DNA of 64,000 nucleotides from Symsagittifera roscoffensis (lineage: Eukaryota; Xenacoelomorpha; Acoela; Convolutidae). Under the pieces are notes generated by a model. The model was not told the DNA's origin. It did no database searches and was given only the letters and a program-made list of their open reading frames with translations. Positions 20,557 to 32,846 of this stretch are shown piece after piece (the stretch's first letter is position 1; every line of letters begins with the position of its first letter). The position numbers were made by a program, and so were the translations under genes. Location of the stretch: the NCBI RefSeq assembly GCF_963678635.1, contig NC_087066.1, positions 52,904,312-52,968,311 on the forward strand. The letters are read 5' to 3'.

Positions 20557-23500
20557 TCAGTCGCGTTTGCAAGTTTGAAAATTGGTATAGAATTTTTTGA
20601 GGTCTGGCACCCTGTATTGACGTCGATATCCGTCATCTTTTTCTTCCTTCAGCTTCCGACATATTTGGCAATAAAGAGTGCTCCACTGGTCAGCCCCATT
20701 AATTCTATATGACTGTCTCCACTTGTGGTACTCGAAGTACGCTTCGAAATTCTTGCTCAGATACTGCAGGTACTCGCTTAACTCTTTGCCACTAGGAAAA
20801 TCTTTTGCGTGGATGAAGGAACCTTAAAAATAAAACCAGAACTGAAAATTTTGGAACAAAATCTGTGTCGCTTAACTCGTTCATCTACTGTTTGAAAAAA
20901 TATCAAAACGCACAACCAGGCGGTATTTAATTTCTTCGGATCAATTTCAATTTGTTGAATGACCTTTCAAAGTATTTTTCCCACCTGAAATATAACAATG
21001 CTTTAATTTCAAAGCTAACACAAAATTGCCTGCAATCATTTTTTAGAGTTATTGGAAAATAAAGAGTTCTCTTGATGTATGGGAAAAATTATCTATCAAA
21101 AAGCAAAACAAAACAAACAAGACTGCTCGTATCAGGGCGAAGCCCTGAATGTTCCGACTGCCTTTAAGGTTTATGGAGCAGTAATATTTTAAACAAAAAA
21201 AAATTAAATTAAATAAAAGAAAAGGAAATTTTTTTTCTAAATTTTGATTTTTTTTTCTATGAAAATCATCTCCCCACACGCCATACAAAGTACAAATCAA
21301 TAGATTTTGCTCCTTGTAACAAACCAATTATGGCATATAAGCTTCTTTCAATCAATTTGGAGCGATTTCTAAGACGGATTGAATCTCCGCTTAGGCGTTA
21401 AATATGCGAAATATATCGAGAGTTAAATGTCCCAAATTGGCCGAAATGGCAGTCTTTAAACCCCCATAACTTTACGCAAAATAGTCACAGGTGAAAAATT
21501 TTTTTTTAATTTAAGCTCAGGACAACAATAGCTTTCGAACGATATGAAAAAATTCCTTCAAAAATGGCTAGTTAAAAAGTCGAAATTTGTCTGAAGAAAA
21601 AAAAACCACCCGAGCACAATTATTCCGTTACTTTTGTATCGAAAGTCGGAACGATAAGTTTTACTGAATTGTAGAGATTAAATCGAAATTGTTTTCCAAA
21701 AATTACTTTTTAAAACTAAAAAGACTTTTCGCAACATTCAGGGTTTTGATTCTCCCTCAGAAGACAACCATTATTAGTTCTCGAATACTATAAAATTGAT
21801 TAAAAAGGCCAAAGATTTAGTAGAAAATGACAGCAACCATGCTAAGCAGGGGTGGATCTAAGAAATTCCCGGAGGGGGGATTTTCAAAAAAATATAATGC
21901 CGTTTTTTTTTAAATCGACTACATTAATTTTCTTAACTCTCTTAAGTCACTATAAAAACCCAATTTTCACCAAATTTTCTGCGCCGCTGCCAAATTTAAA
22001 AAAAAACAGCCAAAGAAGCGTTTTTAGATACTTTTTGAAAAATGTAGACAAAAAATTGCGTTTTTTTTGACGCGCGCTCCCCCTCCAAATTAACATTTAT
22101 CGGCACAGAAATTGGTAAAGTTGGAAAAACGTGCTTCGCAGTACTACACTACGCTTCCCTACTGTAAGTAAAGTAAGTTACAACCCAACAAAAAGACTGA
22201 GTTCAAATGTATCAAAAGCTTTTCGAGAACTTTCGGAGGTTTGAAAATATCCAACTCACCCTTTTTTGTTTTTTTTTTTGGTTGAATTATGCGCGTTTTT
22301 ATACTAATTAAAGCCTGCGTGGCGAGTTATCCTACTCAAATTCGTTCCAATGCCGATTGAGGCAAGTTAGTTGGTTCTTCTGTTTTCCTGTATATTTCAA
22401 ATTTCAAAAATTAGAGTTTGATTTCGGCAACCTCAAAGTTATAGTTTTTCTAACTGATCCAGACAAACTAAAACATAGCCGGAACAATTTTGTCGTTTCC
22501 TTGATACACGAGTTTATATTCTCAATAAATTTATCAATTTTAGTTTTTTCAACGACAAAAAAGTTGATCAAAGAGTTTTCAGAAACGCACAAAATGAATT
22601 GCCAAAAAATTTGCTTGAGAAAAAACCACGCGGAAAAAGCAAAACAAATTAATGTTCTTTTTTGATCAAAACTTTGAAATTTCTCTTTAGACTAATCATT
22701 TGAAATTAAGCATTTGAAAACTTGCTTTTGTTGATGACCTTTCAAATCACTTGAATCTCCTTCAAAGCAACTAACTCAAAATGCCTCAATTAGGCTGAAA
22801 CAAATCTAAATAAAATTTTTGTCTGTTTTAATGAATGAAATCATCAGTTACTCATTCATTCAGCTCAAAGAAAAAATTTCCAAAAATTTTCAACCGATGC
22901 AAAAAAAGTCAAAAAATTTTAGGTCCTCTCGTAGTTTGCATTACACATATAAGGGAAATTTTTGTCAATTTAGTTTTTGCGTTTTCAACTGCTCATGGAT
23001 AAAATTACAGCAGTATTTGGTATAGAAACGCTTAAATTTTTAATCAATTAATTCTAAGTATGTTGTTTCTTTTTCAGAATATTGCACTCTAGCAATTAGA
23101 CTAAGATAATCCTACCATACAGAAACTCTACATGTTCCCAAAAGTGTCACTAAAATTTTCCGTTGGGAAAATTGAACTATATCAAGCGTACTTTTAGGCA
23201 TTAGGCTGTTGCAAAAATTGACAAAACTAGAGTAAACGCAGTTTTTCTGCTGATTTTCTCTCACGCTGCAAACTCAAACATGAAGCCGCACTCATCAAAC
23301 AAAAGATAAAAAACGGCAAAAATCTGACTCTGATTATGCGTAAAACCAGTAAAACAAAGAAAAAGAAAAGGTTAAAACAAACCTCAGCAAACAAGGCTGG
23401 AAAAAAGTTTCTTCGTAATATTACACTGTTTGAAGCCTTTAAGCGCATTTTTTCCCAAAAAAGCCTCTCTTCTAATTTCAATTTCACAAACATTTTGCCT

Positions 23501-26500
23501 GCGACCGTTTTTCGAGAATATTCAACAATTGCAAATTTAGCCTTGTTCTGAACTAATTTATGGGCGTTTTGAAAACTTTAATATATGATAGTGAAAAAAC
23601 AGTGCAGAAAAATAGGCGTGGCAAATTATTCTACTCATAATTTTTTCATATATGTTTAGAAAATATTACAATTCATTTCATGAGCAGAGTGGAAAACAAA
23701 AAAAAAATGAAATTTTTGGTTCAAATAGGTAACAGTTTATAACAAAAACTCTAGGTATGTTCTTTTTTTCTGAGTTTTGCATTCTAGCAGTGAGTGAAAG
23801 TGAACAAATCAGTTTAACATAATGAAACCGGAATTTTTTTTCTATATTCAATTGAAAAAATTTTAACAGACAGCAAATTACTTGAACAAAATTGACACTT
23901 TGTTCAAATAATTTAACAAGCCATAATTATTGTTCCGACTTTCGATACGAAAGTAACGGAAAATTTGTGCTCGGGGTGGGTTTTTTTTTCTTCAGACAAA
24001 TTTCGACTTTTTAACTAGCCATTTTTGACAGAATTTTCTTATATCATTCAAAAGGTATTGTTGTCCTGAGCTTAAAATTGAAAAAATATTTTACCTGTGA
24101 CCATTTTTTGTAAAGTTATGAGGGTTTAAAGGTTGCCATTTTGGCCATTTTAACCAATTTGGGACAATTAACGGGCGATATAATTCGAGCTATTAACGCG
24201 TAAGCGGAGATTTATTCCGTCTTAGAAATCGTTCCAAATTTGTTGAAAGAAGCTTATTTGCCATAATTGATTTGTTACAAGGAAAGAAATCTATCCTTTT
24301 GTATTTTATATGGCGTGTGGCGTGATGATTTTCATTAAAAAAGTTTCAAATTTTAGAAAAAAAAATTTAATTTTGTTTTATTACATTTAAATTTTTCAAG
24401 TTATTACTGCTCCATAAACCTTAAAAGGCAGTCAGAACATTCAGGGCTTCGCCCTGATACGAGCAGTCTTGTCTTTGTTTGTTTTCTTCTTTAAAACCAG
24501 CAGCAAAAATGATCTGATTGATGTATAAGCTTCAACAAGATCATTAGCCGTCAACTTGACTTTATTAGCATCTGCACGAGTCTTCTTGTTGCATTTTTTC
24601 CCAGTTCTTGAACCCAGTCGAAAAAAATGAATTTCTTGTGATTTTTGGTAGCAACGTTTCTTTCATAAAAGATTTGTTTTTGTCACGATTTTTGTTATTC
24701 ATGAGTTTTTTTTTGAGCAGTAATTTCGATTGTTCTAGTTTCCTGTATGCTGTAGTTGATGTGATTTAAAAAGTTTCAAAATAATCATCAACTTGGGTGG
24801 GTATCTTTTGCAGGAGTCTCCTCTATGCTACTTTCTTTGTTTTGAAAGTTTTTGAATGTTTCTCAGTTTTTGGTACGAAAGTCTACTTCAAAAACATTTC
24901 TTTTGCTAACGAATCAACTTGAATATTTTTTGGGTTTGCTTTTTGAGGCATAAATTCTTCTGTATTCTATATTAGATGTGATATCAAAATATTGCGTTTC
25001 CACACGCTTTCTTTTTTATTATTTCATTTGATATAGAAAAAGCCCCTTAACTGATTTATTCTCGGGCAAAAGATATATAAAAAATCTGCTAAGTGAAAAA
25101 ATTTTGCTTCCAAAATTCAATTTCTAACTTTTTATTCGGCATCAGTTTTCAGCTCGTGCAAATTGCAATTGAAAACTATCAGAATTTCTGGATGCTCAGA
25201 AAGCCTCCACTTTTTTCTTGCTAACTAATTCTTTTTCACTTCTTATTCTTACAATGTATTTTTTAAACTGAAACACCATGATGATCAGTAACACTACTTT
25301 GAAAAAACCTCAACTGCTTCATCATAATTTGCATAACTAAATCAATTGTGCTTTTTGCTTTTCCATATTCTCATGTAAAGAAGTCTGGGTCTCTTTAAGA
25401 TTTGAATTCAACAGTCCTAACTAGCTTGATCAGCTCGGCTCCTTGCGCTCTACTGGTGCTGTTATCAGTTTTAAAGACGCCACATAGTATGTTTTTCGGA
25501 GTTATTTGCTTGAATTTCAACCAAATGAGTCATCAGCGTAACAAAATTTTTCTCTCACTTTGTTCTTTGTAACTTATAACAGACTGCAATTAAATTTTTA
25601 ACATTGATTAAAATAGCTTGTGTTAGTAATTGCGTTTTTTCAGTTGATGTTTGCTCTCAGTATCATCAATACTTTGTTTCGTTTTTAGACCTTGTTTCAT
25701 TTTTAGCGGGTTCTAATTCTTGATACCAGAAATTTCCGCCCCTGTCATTTCCATTCCAAAAACCCACTCATTTCCGCCCCAAAAGCAAAACTTTTCAAGA
25801 ACTGACTGTTTTTGGGGAGGAAATGACTGGTAGCCCCCAATTTAATTTTTTAAACCCCCGAATGGTAGCCCCCAATAAAGCTTTTTTCTTTTTTTATGAA
25901 ATCAAGTAGTCGATAGCATTCAGATGTTTTGGAAATTGGTCGAATGTTGTGTAAAAGAATTGGTCTGAAAAACAAAATCCATCCAGAGAATATATTTTCT
26001 AGTACTTTCCTCACAAATCTAATCAAACATCTTATCAAAAAATGATGAAATTAAATTCATTGAGTTGTTGCAGGTAACTTTTCAACGCAAACAATGCATG
26101 AGATGAAGGGAAAGGACGCAAAATTCGTGTTCCGTTGTACGTTAATTTTGAGCGGATAACCCTACATGATATAAAAAAGGGAAAATTTTATCTCGTCAGA
26201 TGGTTTTCTGATCGGTACTTTATATGAGCTGCTTCCCACTTCTAAAGAAGCCCAAAACTAATATTTGCTTTGTATTATCCTTTGTAAAAGTTAGGCATGG
26301 AGGCTTAAGTGAAATTATTCTAAGAATAACTCGTTCAAACAGCCGAGTTTCTAAATATTAGAAGTATAACAATTGATAAAGGCTAACATATAAAGGTACT
26401 AACCTGGCAATAACTCCTGGTAGCTTTGTCTCCATCCATTTACGATAGGAACGGCGTGCCCTCCCAAACCATTTCCGAACTTCTCCGTGATGTAATGTGA

Positions 26501-28456
26501 ACAATTGGAGTTTTCAAACGAAAGATAGAAGAAACAGTCCTTGATTTCAGCTTGTAGGCCTACTTGTTTGCCTTGATGATTGGCAAAAAGACAAAAAAGT
26601 ACAGAATAGTCTTTCAGATTATTGATTTTCTTTCAAAACTATTTGATATCACAGCAATTTTCTCAATTAATCAAACATCACCAATATCAATCATTGTTTG
26701 AGCCAAGTCGAGTACTACTTTTGAATGCTATTCGTAAAAAACACAAGACAGAATTTTAGACCTATATTTGTGCGTTGGTAGACAAGTGTTAAGAACTTTT
26801 GGGGGCTTAGAAACTTAGACGACAAGAAATTAGACGATCAGAAAATAACGGAACTTAGACAATAACTAGCGTGCAAATTGCGTGAACTTTGTTTGCAGAC
26901 TTAGATTAACTTTTGGTTGAGTAAATACTGGTTGTCCGTAAATTCCGTTTCTTTACGGTCGTCTAATTTGCTTGTCGTCTTATTTCCTAGCCCCCGAACT
27001 TTTGATGTATTCTTTTTTAAATTATGCTTTTGTTCCAAACTATACAGCATTTTACAATCTTGGTACAGTAAACAATTTATAATGGATATTGTTTCTTTTA
27101 AATTTAGTATAATTTCTTAGATTCTCAAATCTGATAGATTTTATCTACTCAAAGAAACCTTACCTGCAACCTTACCATGCTCAACGAATCGTCCCTTCGC
27201 TTGTGCCAAACAGGAGGTTCCACTTCCGAAAAAATGAAAACTGTCATCTGACGGCATATTTTTAATCAGGTCAATCGCCAACTGGTTCCTATTCGTCCAA
27301 GTCAGCCCGCAATTACTCATCGCCCAACAAACCAACTTAGTCTTGTTGTTGAAAAACTTTCTGGCCTCATTTTCAACTTGGTGAGGAGGTGTTGGTGTTT
27401 TTAGTTTTTCAGTGTTTGTGCCTCCGAAATAAAATGTGACATTGTCTCCGTGAGTAGCAGTCCAGTTGATATTAGTTTGAGTGTAAGGCGTGATTGATGA
27501 TCTCACTCCTGGATTGATTGCACTCTCACTATCCAAGGATATCCAGTACTGACCTCTGGGACGGTGATCTACGTCAATTCCCATTGACCTCAGGAACACT
27601 TCGCTTCTCTTTTTGCCTGGACCTGCAAACAGTCTTTGTTCTTTCAAGTGCTTTCAAGTGAACTATAGCCCCAATAAAACAGAAGTCAAGACTGGGCATC
27701 TAGTATAGGTAGGGGTGGATCTAAGAATTTCTCGAGGGGGGAGATAGGATTTTCAAAAAATTTTCGAAAATTTGTCGACCTTTTTTTTAGTTCAATCAAA
27801 TTGATTTTCCGAGCTCTCTCAAAGCACTAAAAATGATGCCCAAATTTTCTGCGCCGTAGGCAAAATTTTGAAAAATAAGGTCAAAAAAAGCGTTTTAAGA
27901 CACTTTTTAGAAAATTTTGACCAAAAAATAGCGTTGTTTTCGGCGCGCGCTCCCCCTCAAAATTTTACGGTCAGTCAGCCAAAAATGGATATCACGAAAC
28001 AGTACAAAGAGCCTACCCCCCCCCCCCCCCCCCTTCCCCCCTCCAAGTCCGCCCCTGAGAATAGGAAAGAGCCAGAATTTTGATACAAAACGATTCTGAT
28101 TAAAACATACTCAAATATACACAAGATTATCATATACTAAAATATATATCAATCAAAAACTTTATATAATATCGAATCACACTGTTTCGTATTCAAAAAT
28201 AAACAATTTACCTCCAACAAGAGCAGCCGAAAAGTTATGAAGCTCCGAAATAGGCAAATATTTATTCAAATCACTGTACACTATGCAGTCATAGGGCACT
28301 TGGCAGAACTCAGTCACGTCATTGGGAGGCTCAGTTTCCTGGCTCATCGACTTCAATCTTGAGTGCATGAAGCGAATGATCGTAAATTTCTCTCGGGGCG
28401 CTTGTCCCCCTCTTAGATCATTATGTCCCATAAATTTCCTTGGTGTTACAGCGTAG
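20557..28456 (-). CDS. Alpha-1,3-fucosyltransferase (GT10), four exons found, 5' end missing
   Basis: Minus-strand exons: 28,456-28,212, 27,622-27,164, 26,559-26,404 and 20,822-20,557 (stop TGA at 20,559-20,557). All have AG/GT borders; the three internal introns are phase 1 and the reading frame joins without error, giving about 375 residues. Family-10 landmarks in order: RPRGQYWISLDSES (stem to catalytic domain), NINWT, FFNNKTKLVCWAMSNCG, and the GDP-fucose-binding motif FENSNCSHYITEKF followed by AVPIV, then GSFIHAKDFPSGKELSEYL. GT10 enzymes transfer fucose from GDP-fucose to GlcNAc on glycoconjugates in the Golgi as type II membrane proteins. The transmembrane anchor and part of the stem must lie in upstream exons. 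The usual Asp before Y-I/L-TEK is His here. The last intron is 5.6 kb and hosts three MITEs; the others host two more. The family is highly confident; acceptor specificity is not predictable. Confidence 0.88.
21119..21655 (+). mobile_element. Double-hairpin MITE, copy 3 (best plus copy)
   Basis: Left end GACTGCTCGTATCAGGGCGA continues into AGCCCTGAATGTTCCGACTG, so TCAGGGC and GCCCTGA pair over a GAA loop. The right end has CTTTTGTATCGAAAGTCGGA. It sits in the last intron of the fucosyltransferase gene, in the opposite orientation to the gene. Confidence 0.85.
21847..22090 (+). mobile_element. hAT-type MITE, right end not found
   Basis: Starts CAGGGGTGGATCTAAG and follows the element at 27,710 through TTTTCTGCGCCGCTGCCAAA and GACGCGCGCTCCCCCTC, then similarity is lost; no right inverted end is visible. 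It is in the last fucosyltransferase intron. Confidence 0.55.
23929..24472 (-). mobile_element. Double-hairpin MITE, copy 4 (most complete)
   Basis: Minus-orientation copy. Near 23,929: TGTTCCGACTTTCGATACGA followed by AAGTAACGG, a hairpin with ACTTTCG paired to CGAAAGT. Near 24,472: CAGGGCTTCGCCCTGA and CGAGCAGTCTTGT, the other hairpin. The interior conserves CGCGTAAGCGGAGA and GTCTTAGAAATCGTTCC. Located in the last fucosyltransferase intron. Confidence 0.85.
26801..26995. mobile_element. 195-bp MITE with perfect 8-bp target duplication
   Basis: Ends GGGGGCTTAGAAACTTAGAC and inverted GTCTTATTTCCTAGCCCCC; the inverted arms continue for about 37 bp through GACGACAAG and AATTAGACGA. GAACTTTT stands on both sides (26,793-26,800 and 26,996-27,003), an exact 8-bp duplication typical of hAT- or P-like transposition. 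It lies in a fucosyltransferase intron. Confidence 0.88.
27710..28057. mobile_element. 348-bp hAT-type MITE in a fucosyltransferase intron
   Basis: Left end TAGGGGTGGATCTAAG, right end AAGTCCGCCCCTG. Flanking octamers AGTATAGG (27,702-27,709) and AGAATAGG (28,058-28,065) match at seven of eight positions. It contains a long C-run near 28,017-28,033. Interior similar to the element at 21,847. Confidence 0.8.
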
Positions 28457-29641
28457 CTGAAAAACAAATCGTACATACGAAGAGCATTTAGGGAATGAAG
28501 CGGGCATAGAGATCTTTTGGAAGAATCTTATGATAGCGTTTTCCGTTCGAGAAAGAATAAATTTTTCTACAAAAGTGTCTCACATTAAACTTCTAATGTG
28601 TTAAATATCCAAATAAACACCTATCATTTAGCTATTTTAGGCGATATTCAATTGCCACTATTTTCCCGAAAGTAATTGCAACTACTTCTTTTCGACTAGT
28701 TTTATAGAGGACTGGAAAAATTACAGAATTTAATTCACCTCAATGTTACTGAAATATTCGTAACTTCGACAACATATTCCAAAGATAAAAATAATTTTCA
28801 ACTTTGAGTGATGAGATTGATATCCTCAAGGTGTTTTTTTTTCAGAAAAGATCCAGAAACTGTTCTTCCGACAAAGCTTCTTTCAGAGACAAAATAAACT
28901 ATTATTGTTCCAACTGCCGAAGAAATTGACGTATCATCTGCGTTTTATCTCATGACAAACTCCGGCTCTAAGTAACAATTTCTGAAAACATTTTGTACAC
29001 ACTTTCAAAGATAATGACGCCTTGAACTGAAAAATATAAGAAAAATTTGATATTATAACTTATTTCTAGTTGTCATTGATCCAAGTATTTGTCACGGAGC
29101 CAAATACTCGGATAGCCAAAAAATTCGATTCGCTCAAAGCCAAAAACAATCGCGAAAATTATTAAATTCTTGTATTATATATGACAAAGCTTTTTACTAC
29201 AAAGACTCCCGCCCCAGGTAATTTATAGACCCGAAAGAAGCAATAACTTTAAAATGGAAGAAAAGGATTGCTTTTAAAAAGTCGAAAGTTCTATTGAATT
29301 TTTTCCATTGCATCAAATAAATTCGAGCTACCCAAAACGCGTGGAAGATTTTCATGAAAATTTTTGCGACAAAAGCATTTGAAAAAAAGCAGTAAATCGA
29401 AGTTTTGTATAGTTTTTGGCGCGTGTTCTCCGCTTCCATCTCAAAGCATTTATTTAAAAATTGTTCACGGATAATCGAAAAACAGTTTTGATATCGGATA
29501 GCCGCAAAAAATTTCCTGGGTAACCGTAACAAATAGCGTTCCCAATTATCCGAAAAGAACTTTTCGTGTCGAAGAAGTCGCACTTTTATTGCTATCTATT
29601 TCCATGAAAGCAAAACGATTGTAAAAAAAATGATTTTAGTC
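28457..29641. other. Fucosyltransferase upstream intron, no further gene seen
   Basis: AT-rich, no supported exon. A 128-codon minus ORF at 29,197-29,583 has no recognisable domain and low-complexity composition, so it is not called. Confidence 0.4.
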
Positions 29642-29868
29642 TGTGAAAAACGCTAATTCAATACTTGAAATTAAAATGTAAAGAAAGAGACAACTGTTTA
29701 TAATATAAATCAAACGAGACAATGTCTTAGGTGAAATCCGAAGTTGTCAAACAATCCGAAGGCCAACCACCTGCCCAAGATGTCTATCAATGAGATGAAA
29801 TGAAATGATTGACAAAAGGAACTATCAAGAACTAAATGAACTTAGATAAATAATTTAGCACTATGACA
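29642..29868 (-). repeat. 3' LTR of the nonautonomous gypsy element
   Basis: 227 bp; in element sense it starts TGTCATAGTGC and ends CACA. Alignable end to end with the LTR at 31,062-31,287, with about a dozen or more differences. Confidence 0.85.
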
Positions 29869-29869
29869 A

Positions 29870-31062
29870 AAATAACCCTCTTGTAAATTTTGAGATTGGT
29901 GACCCACTGTCAATCCACACACTAGTTTTTTGCCCGTTGATCCTTATAAGAAATTTTGCCTCCGCTACTCGTAACTCCGTTTGGTTCTTTGTTCGTACAG
30001 CCATCACCATATAATCTACCCCTGAACTATCGGAATCCCATGACCGGTTTTGCTTCTCTGAAGCCGTGTTTACCCATCCCACTGAGTTTTCATGTTGCGA
30101 TTCTTTGTCCTCCGTTTCTTCCGGTTTGAATCGTTCCTGGCTAACTTGCCCCTGAATAACTCCGAAGAGCTTCCCCACTATTTCTTTTGGCCCGACAGGT
30201 CATTCGAAAATCCCAATTTTCCGGCAGAAATTACAGGTTACATTCTTATGTGCACTCTCGTGAACCCGGGTTTGTCACAATTGTAGCACCTTCGGTCTCT
30301 CGTGTTCATGCCCTCCCCGCGGTACGATCCTCGACCTTGCGTTTCTCCGCATCCTCTTCCCCGATTGCTCCAATATCCACCTCGAATAACTCCCACCGGC
30401 TCCGTCTTAATTTGAATCCCGCCGCCTCCGGTACTGCTCGACACTGTGCCTGTGGTCGTAATATAGGTTTTGGCGTATTTATCCCCCTTTTGTACGATAG
30501 AGCTATCCGGTACGCTTCTTTCGCGGTTTTGGTGGCCCGACACAACTCATTTTGGGCTTCACGATTTGTCATATTGACAATGAAGACGCCAGGTAACATT
30601 CTCGATTCTAGTGCCCCGAATGAACAACTTGCCACAAACCACTTAGGACCGCATAAAACTGCTCCATTGACTCCCCGATTTGTTGCTTCCTTGATAAAAG
30701 CTGAAACACATCGTAGGTTTCATTTCGTTCTTTCTTGAATTCTCCCTCCATCGCATCGAGTACACTCGGGTAACGTGACTCTCTCAAATCCAATTGTGGT
30801 CTTCGTTTGTGAAACTCTTCCTGTCCCTTCTCCCCCAGGCAAAGGTTTAAGTTCGAAACTAAGGTTTGTTCCGATGCTAACTGTCCAGCGTATCCGCGAA
30901 GTAACAATTTTTAGGATTTATTGAGTGCTCCGCAACCATTCCCCACTGGAAGCGATTTAACCAAAAGTCCCTTAGCATGGGGGTTTTGCCTTTTTCGCCG
31001 GCAAAAACGATACTATTCCAAGCGGGTCCCCCCCCCCCACTTGGGCCTGTTGGCTGCGCCAT
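29870..31062 (-). pseudogene. Degenerate gag-protease of the nonautonomous gypsy element
   Basis: Gag begins MAQPTGPSGGG at 31,062, its ATG overlapping the end of the LTR. The frame shifts repeatedly: recognisable pieces are at 31,062-30,877, 30,907-30,608, 30,635-30,306, 30,543-30,238 and 30,178-29,870. A capsid-like helical region, a partial zinc knuckle (CYNCDKPGF then HIRM, last residues lost) and a protease active-site motif (VWIDSGSP) are visible in order. At least three frameshifts make it nonfunctional. Confidence 0.8.
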
Positions 31063-31287
31063 GTGAAAAACGCTAATTCGATACTTGAATTAAGATGTAA
31101 AGAAACAGACAACTGTTTATAATATAGATCAAACGAGACAATGTTTCAGATGATATCCGAAGGTGTCAAACAATTCGAAGGCCAACCACCTGCCAAAGAT
31201 GTCTATCAATAAGATGAAATGAAATGAATGACAAAAAGAACTATCAAGAACTAAATGGACTTAGATAACTGATTTAGCCCTATGACA
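31062..31287 (-). repeat. 5' LTR of the nonautonomous gypsy element
   Basis: 226 bp, element sense TGTCATAGGGC to TTTTTCACA. Followed at once by TGGCGCAGCC, the probable tRNA primer-binding site, as in the large gypsy element. Confidence 0.85.
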
Positions 31288-32846
31288 AGTCTCAGGTTTT
31301 TTTTAAGTTTAGTCTTGGATTGTTTGTTAGTTTTTGTTAGCTTGGCATTTTTTTGTTAGCTTTCCCTAATTTCAATAATTTTTTGGAAGCATTCGTATTT
31401 TATTTTGTTGCTAATTACCTTAACAAGAAACTGAGAAACCGTTAAATTTTCGGCCATCTTGTAATGCGGTTCTGTGGGTTCGCAACCTAAATAGCCTCAG
31501 TGCGACAGTTTTTCTGCAGTAGATTTTACTTGTATGAGGTTTTGATCAAATTTTTTTTACAAGTAGGAGGTGAAATAGCCCGGTAATTGCTAAAACGCGA
31601 AAAAACACAAAAGCGTATTTTTGAAAGAAATAACGATGAAATCAGTCAATTTTGAGAAGTTAAAAAGTCGTGGTTTGCTTGAGAATCTTCGCGCATGAGA
31701 ATAGTACCTTAAACATGCCACTCAGCTGTCATCCTAAATTCAGTTGGGGCAAATCATTTTTTCGAAATGAGGTTCAACTGGACAGAAAGCTACCAATTTG
31801 TCAAAAATCGCAAAAGCTTACAATTTCCGGTCAAATAAAAAAAACAAACAAATCAACGGCTCTCTCTGATTATAAGGTTTTTGAAATTTTTGTAAAAAGG
31901 AAACATAGAAGTATTTTCAAGAGTTGGGAAAAATGGGTCAATATTAAACTTTTTTGGTTTATTACATCTGAAAACAGTATAATTTTCTCTAAAAAAATCA
32001 ATATTGAAAATTTTTTGTGAGTAGATGGAAACTTGAAGCCTAGTACTTAACGTGTCAACCCGATTTAAAAAATGATATATTTTCAGCATAAAAAAGAATG
32101 TTGAGTTTTTGATTTAAATGATTGTAAGTTTTTGGAGAGAACAAAACGTGGAAACGGTAACGTAACAGGATAATTCAAGAGCATCTACCCAAATTCTTGT
32201 AAAAAATGGTCCGATTTTGAGAATTTTTTAATTTTTTAATTTTACAGGTTACTGAGACAAAAAAAATAAAAAACAATCAAGTAAGAAACAGGTAATATCA
32301 CAGAGATTTAGATTGGTAAATTCAGTCTAAAAAATTTGTCAGTCCAAAAAACAAAGCGAAAATAGACCAATTTTTGGCGAAGTAACTGAGACAACGTCTT
32401 TCAAACTTAAATTAGAAGACAAATCACTAAAGAAATGGTTCAATATGATGTCTCACTGGATCCCCCAGGAGTTTTTTCTGAGACAGTCAAACTCGGCTTG
32501 AAAAAGACCCTATACCATTGTTACTTCCTTTTTCGTGAAGTTTTGTGAACAAACATCAGAAGAAAAAGCTCAATTTATCATACATAAAGCCAAAATTGTA
32601 CCAAATTTTAAAGCAAAAGTCTAGGGATTTGCCACTTATAGTGGCTAGAAGTTTAAATTGGGATCTTTCTTCAGCAAAAACCACAGGAGTGAAACATAAT
32701 TGAAAAGGATTCAGTGATTCCCTTAAGTGTCTGTTGTTTTGTGCGTCAAAATTAGTCGGAAAAAATAAATTGAGCATGTATGTTCCCTTAGTTTATGCGA
32801 AAGTCCAAAGAATAAATTACATTATTGTTTACTAAAAAGAACAAAC
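31288..32846. other. Nothing recognised
   Basis: AT-rich noncoding DNA. Opposed 78- to 116-codon ORFs near 31,670-32,090 are mirror reading frames of low-complexity sequence without domains. Confidence 0.45.

Larger units (their letters stand above)
29642..31287 (-). mobile_element. Nonautonomous Ty3/gypsy-type element (LTR-gag-protease-LTR)
   Basis: Two LTRs (29,642-29,868 and 31,062-31,287) flank only about 1.2 kb. AGTC stands immediately outside both ends (29,638-29,641 and 31,288-31,291), probably the target duplication. The interior holds a broken gag and a protease start; reverse transcriptase, RNase H and integrase are absent, with the 3' LTR joined shortly after the protease motif. 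LTRs show many differences, so the insertion is old. Confidence 0.85.

Noticed and set aside
23227-23551. Overlapping opposite-strand ORFs of 88 and 71 codons
   Set aside because: Mirror frames of the same AT-rich intronic sequence; no domain and no splice support.
29197-29583. 128-codon minus ORF considered as a fucosyltransferase N-terminal exon
   Set aside because: No signal anchor or GT10 stem feature, low-complexity Phe/Lys composition, and no splice junction in the required phase was evident.
30187-30738. 183-codon plus-strand ORF
   Set aside because: Antisense shadow of the degenerate gag of the pol-less gypsy element.
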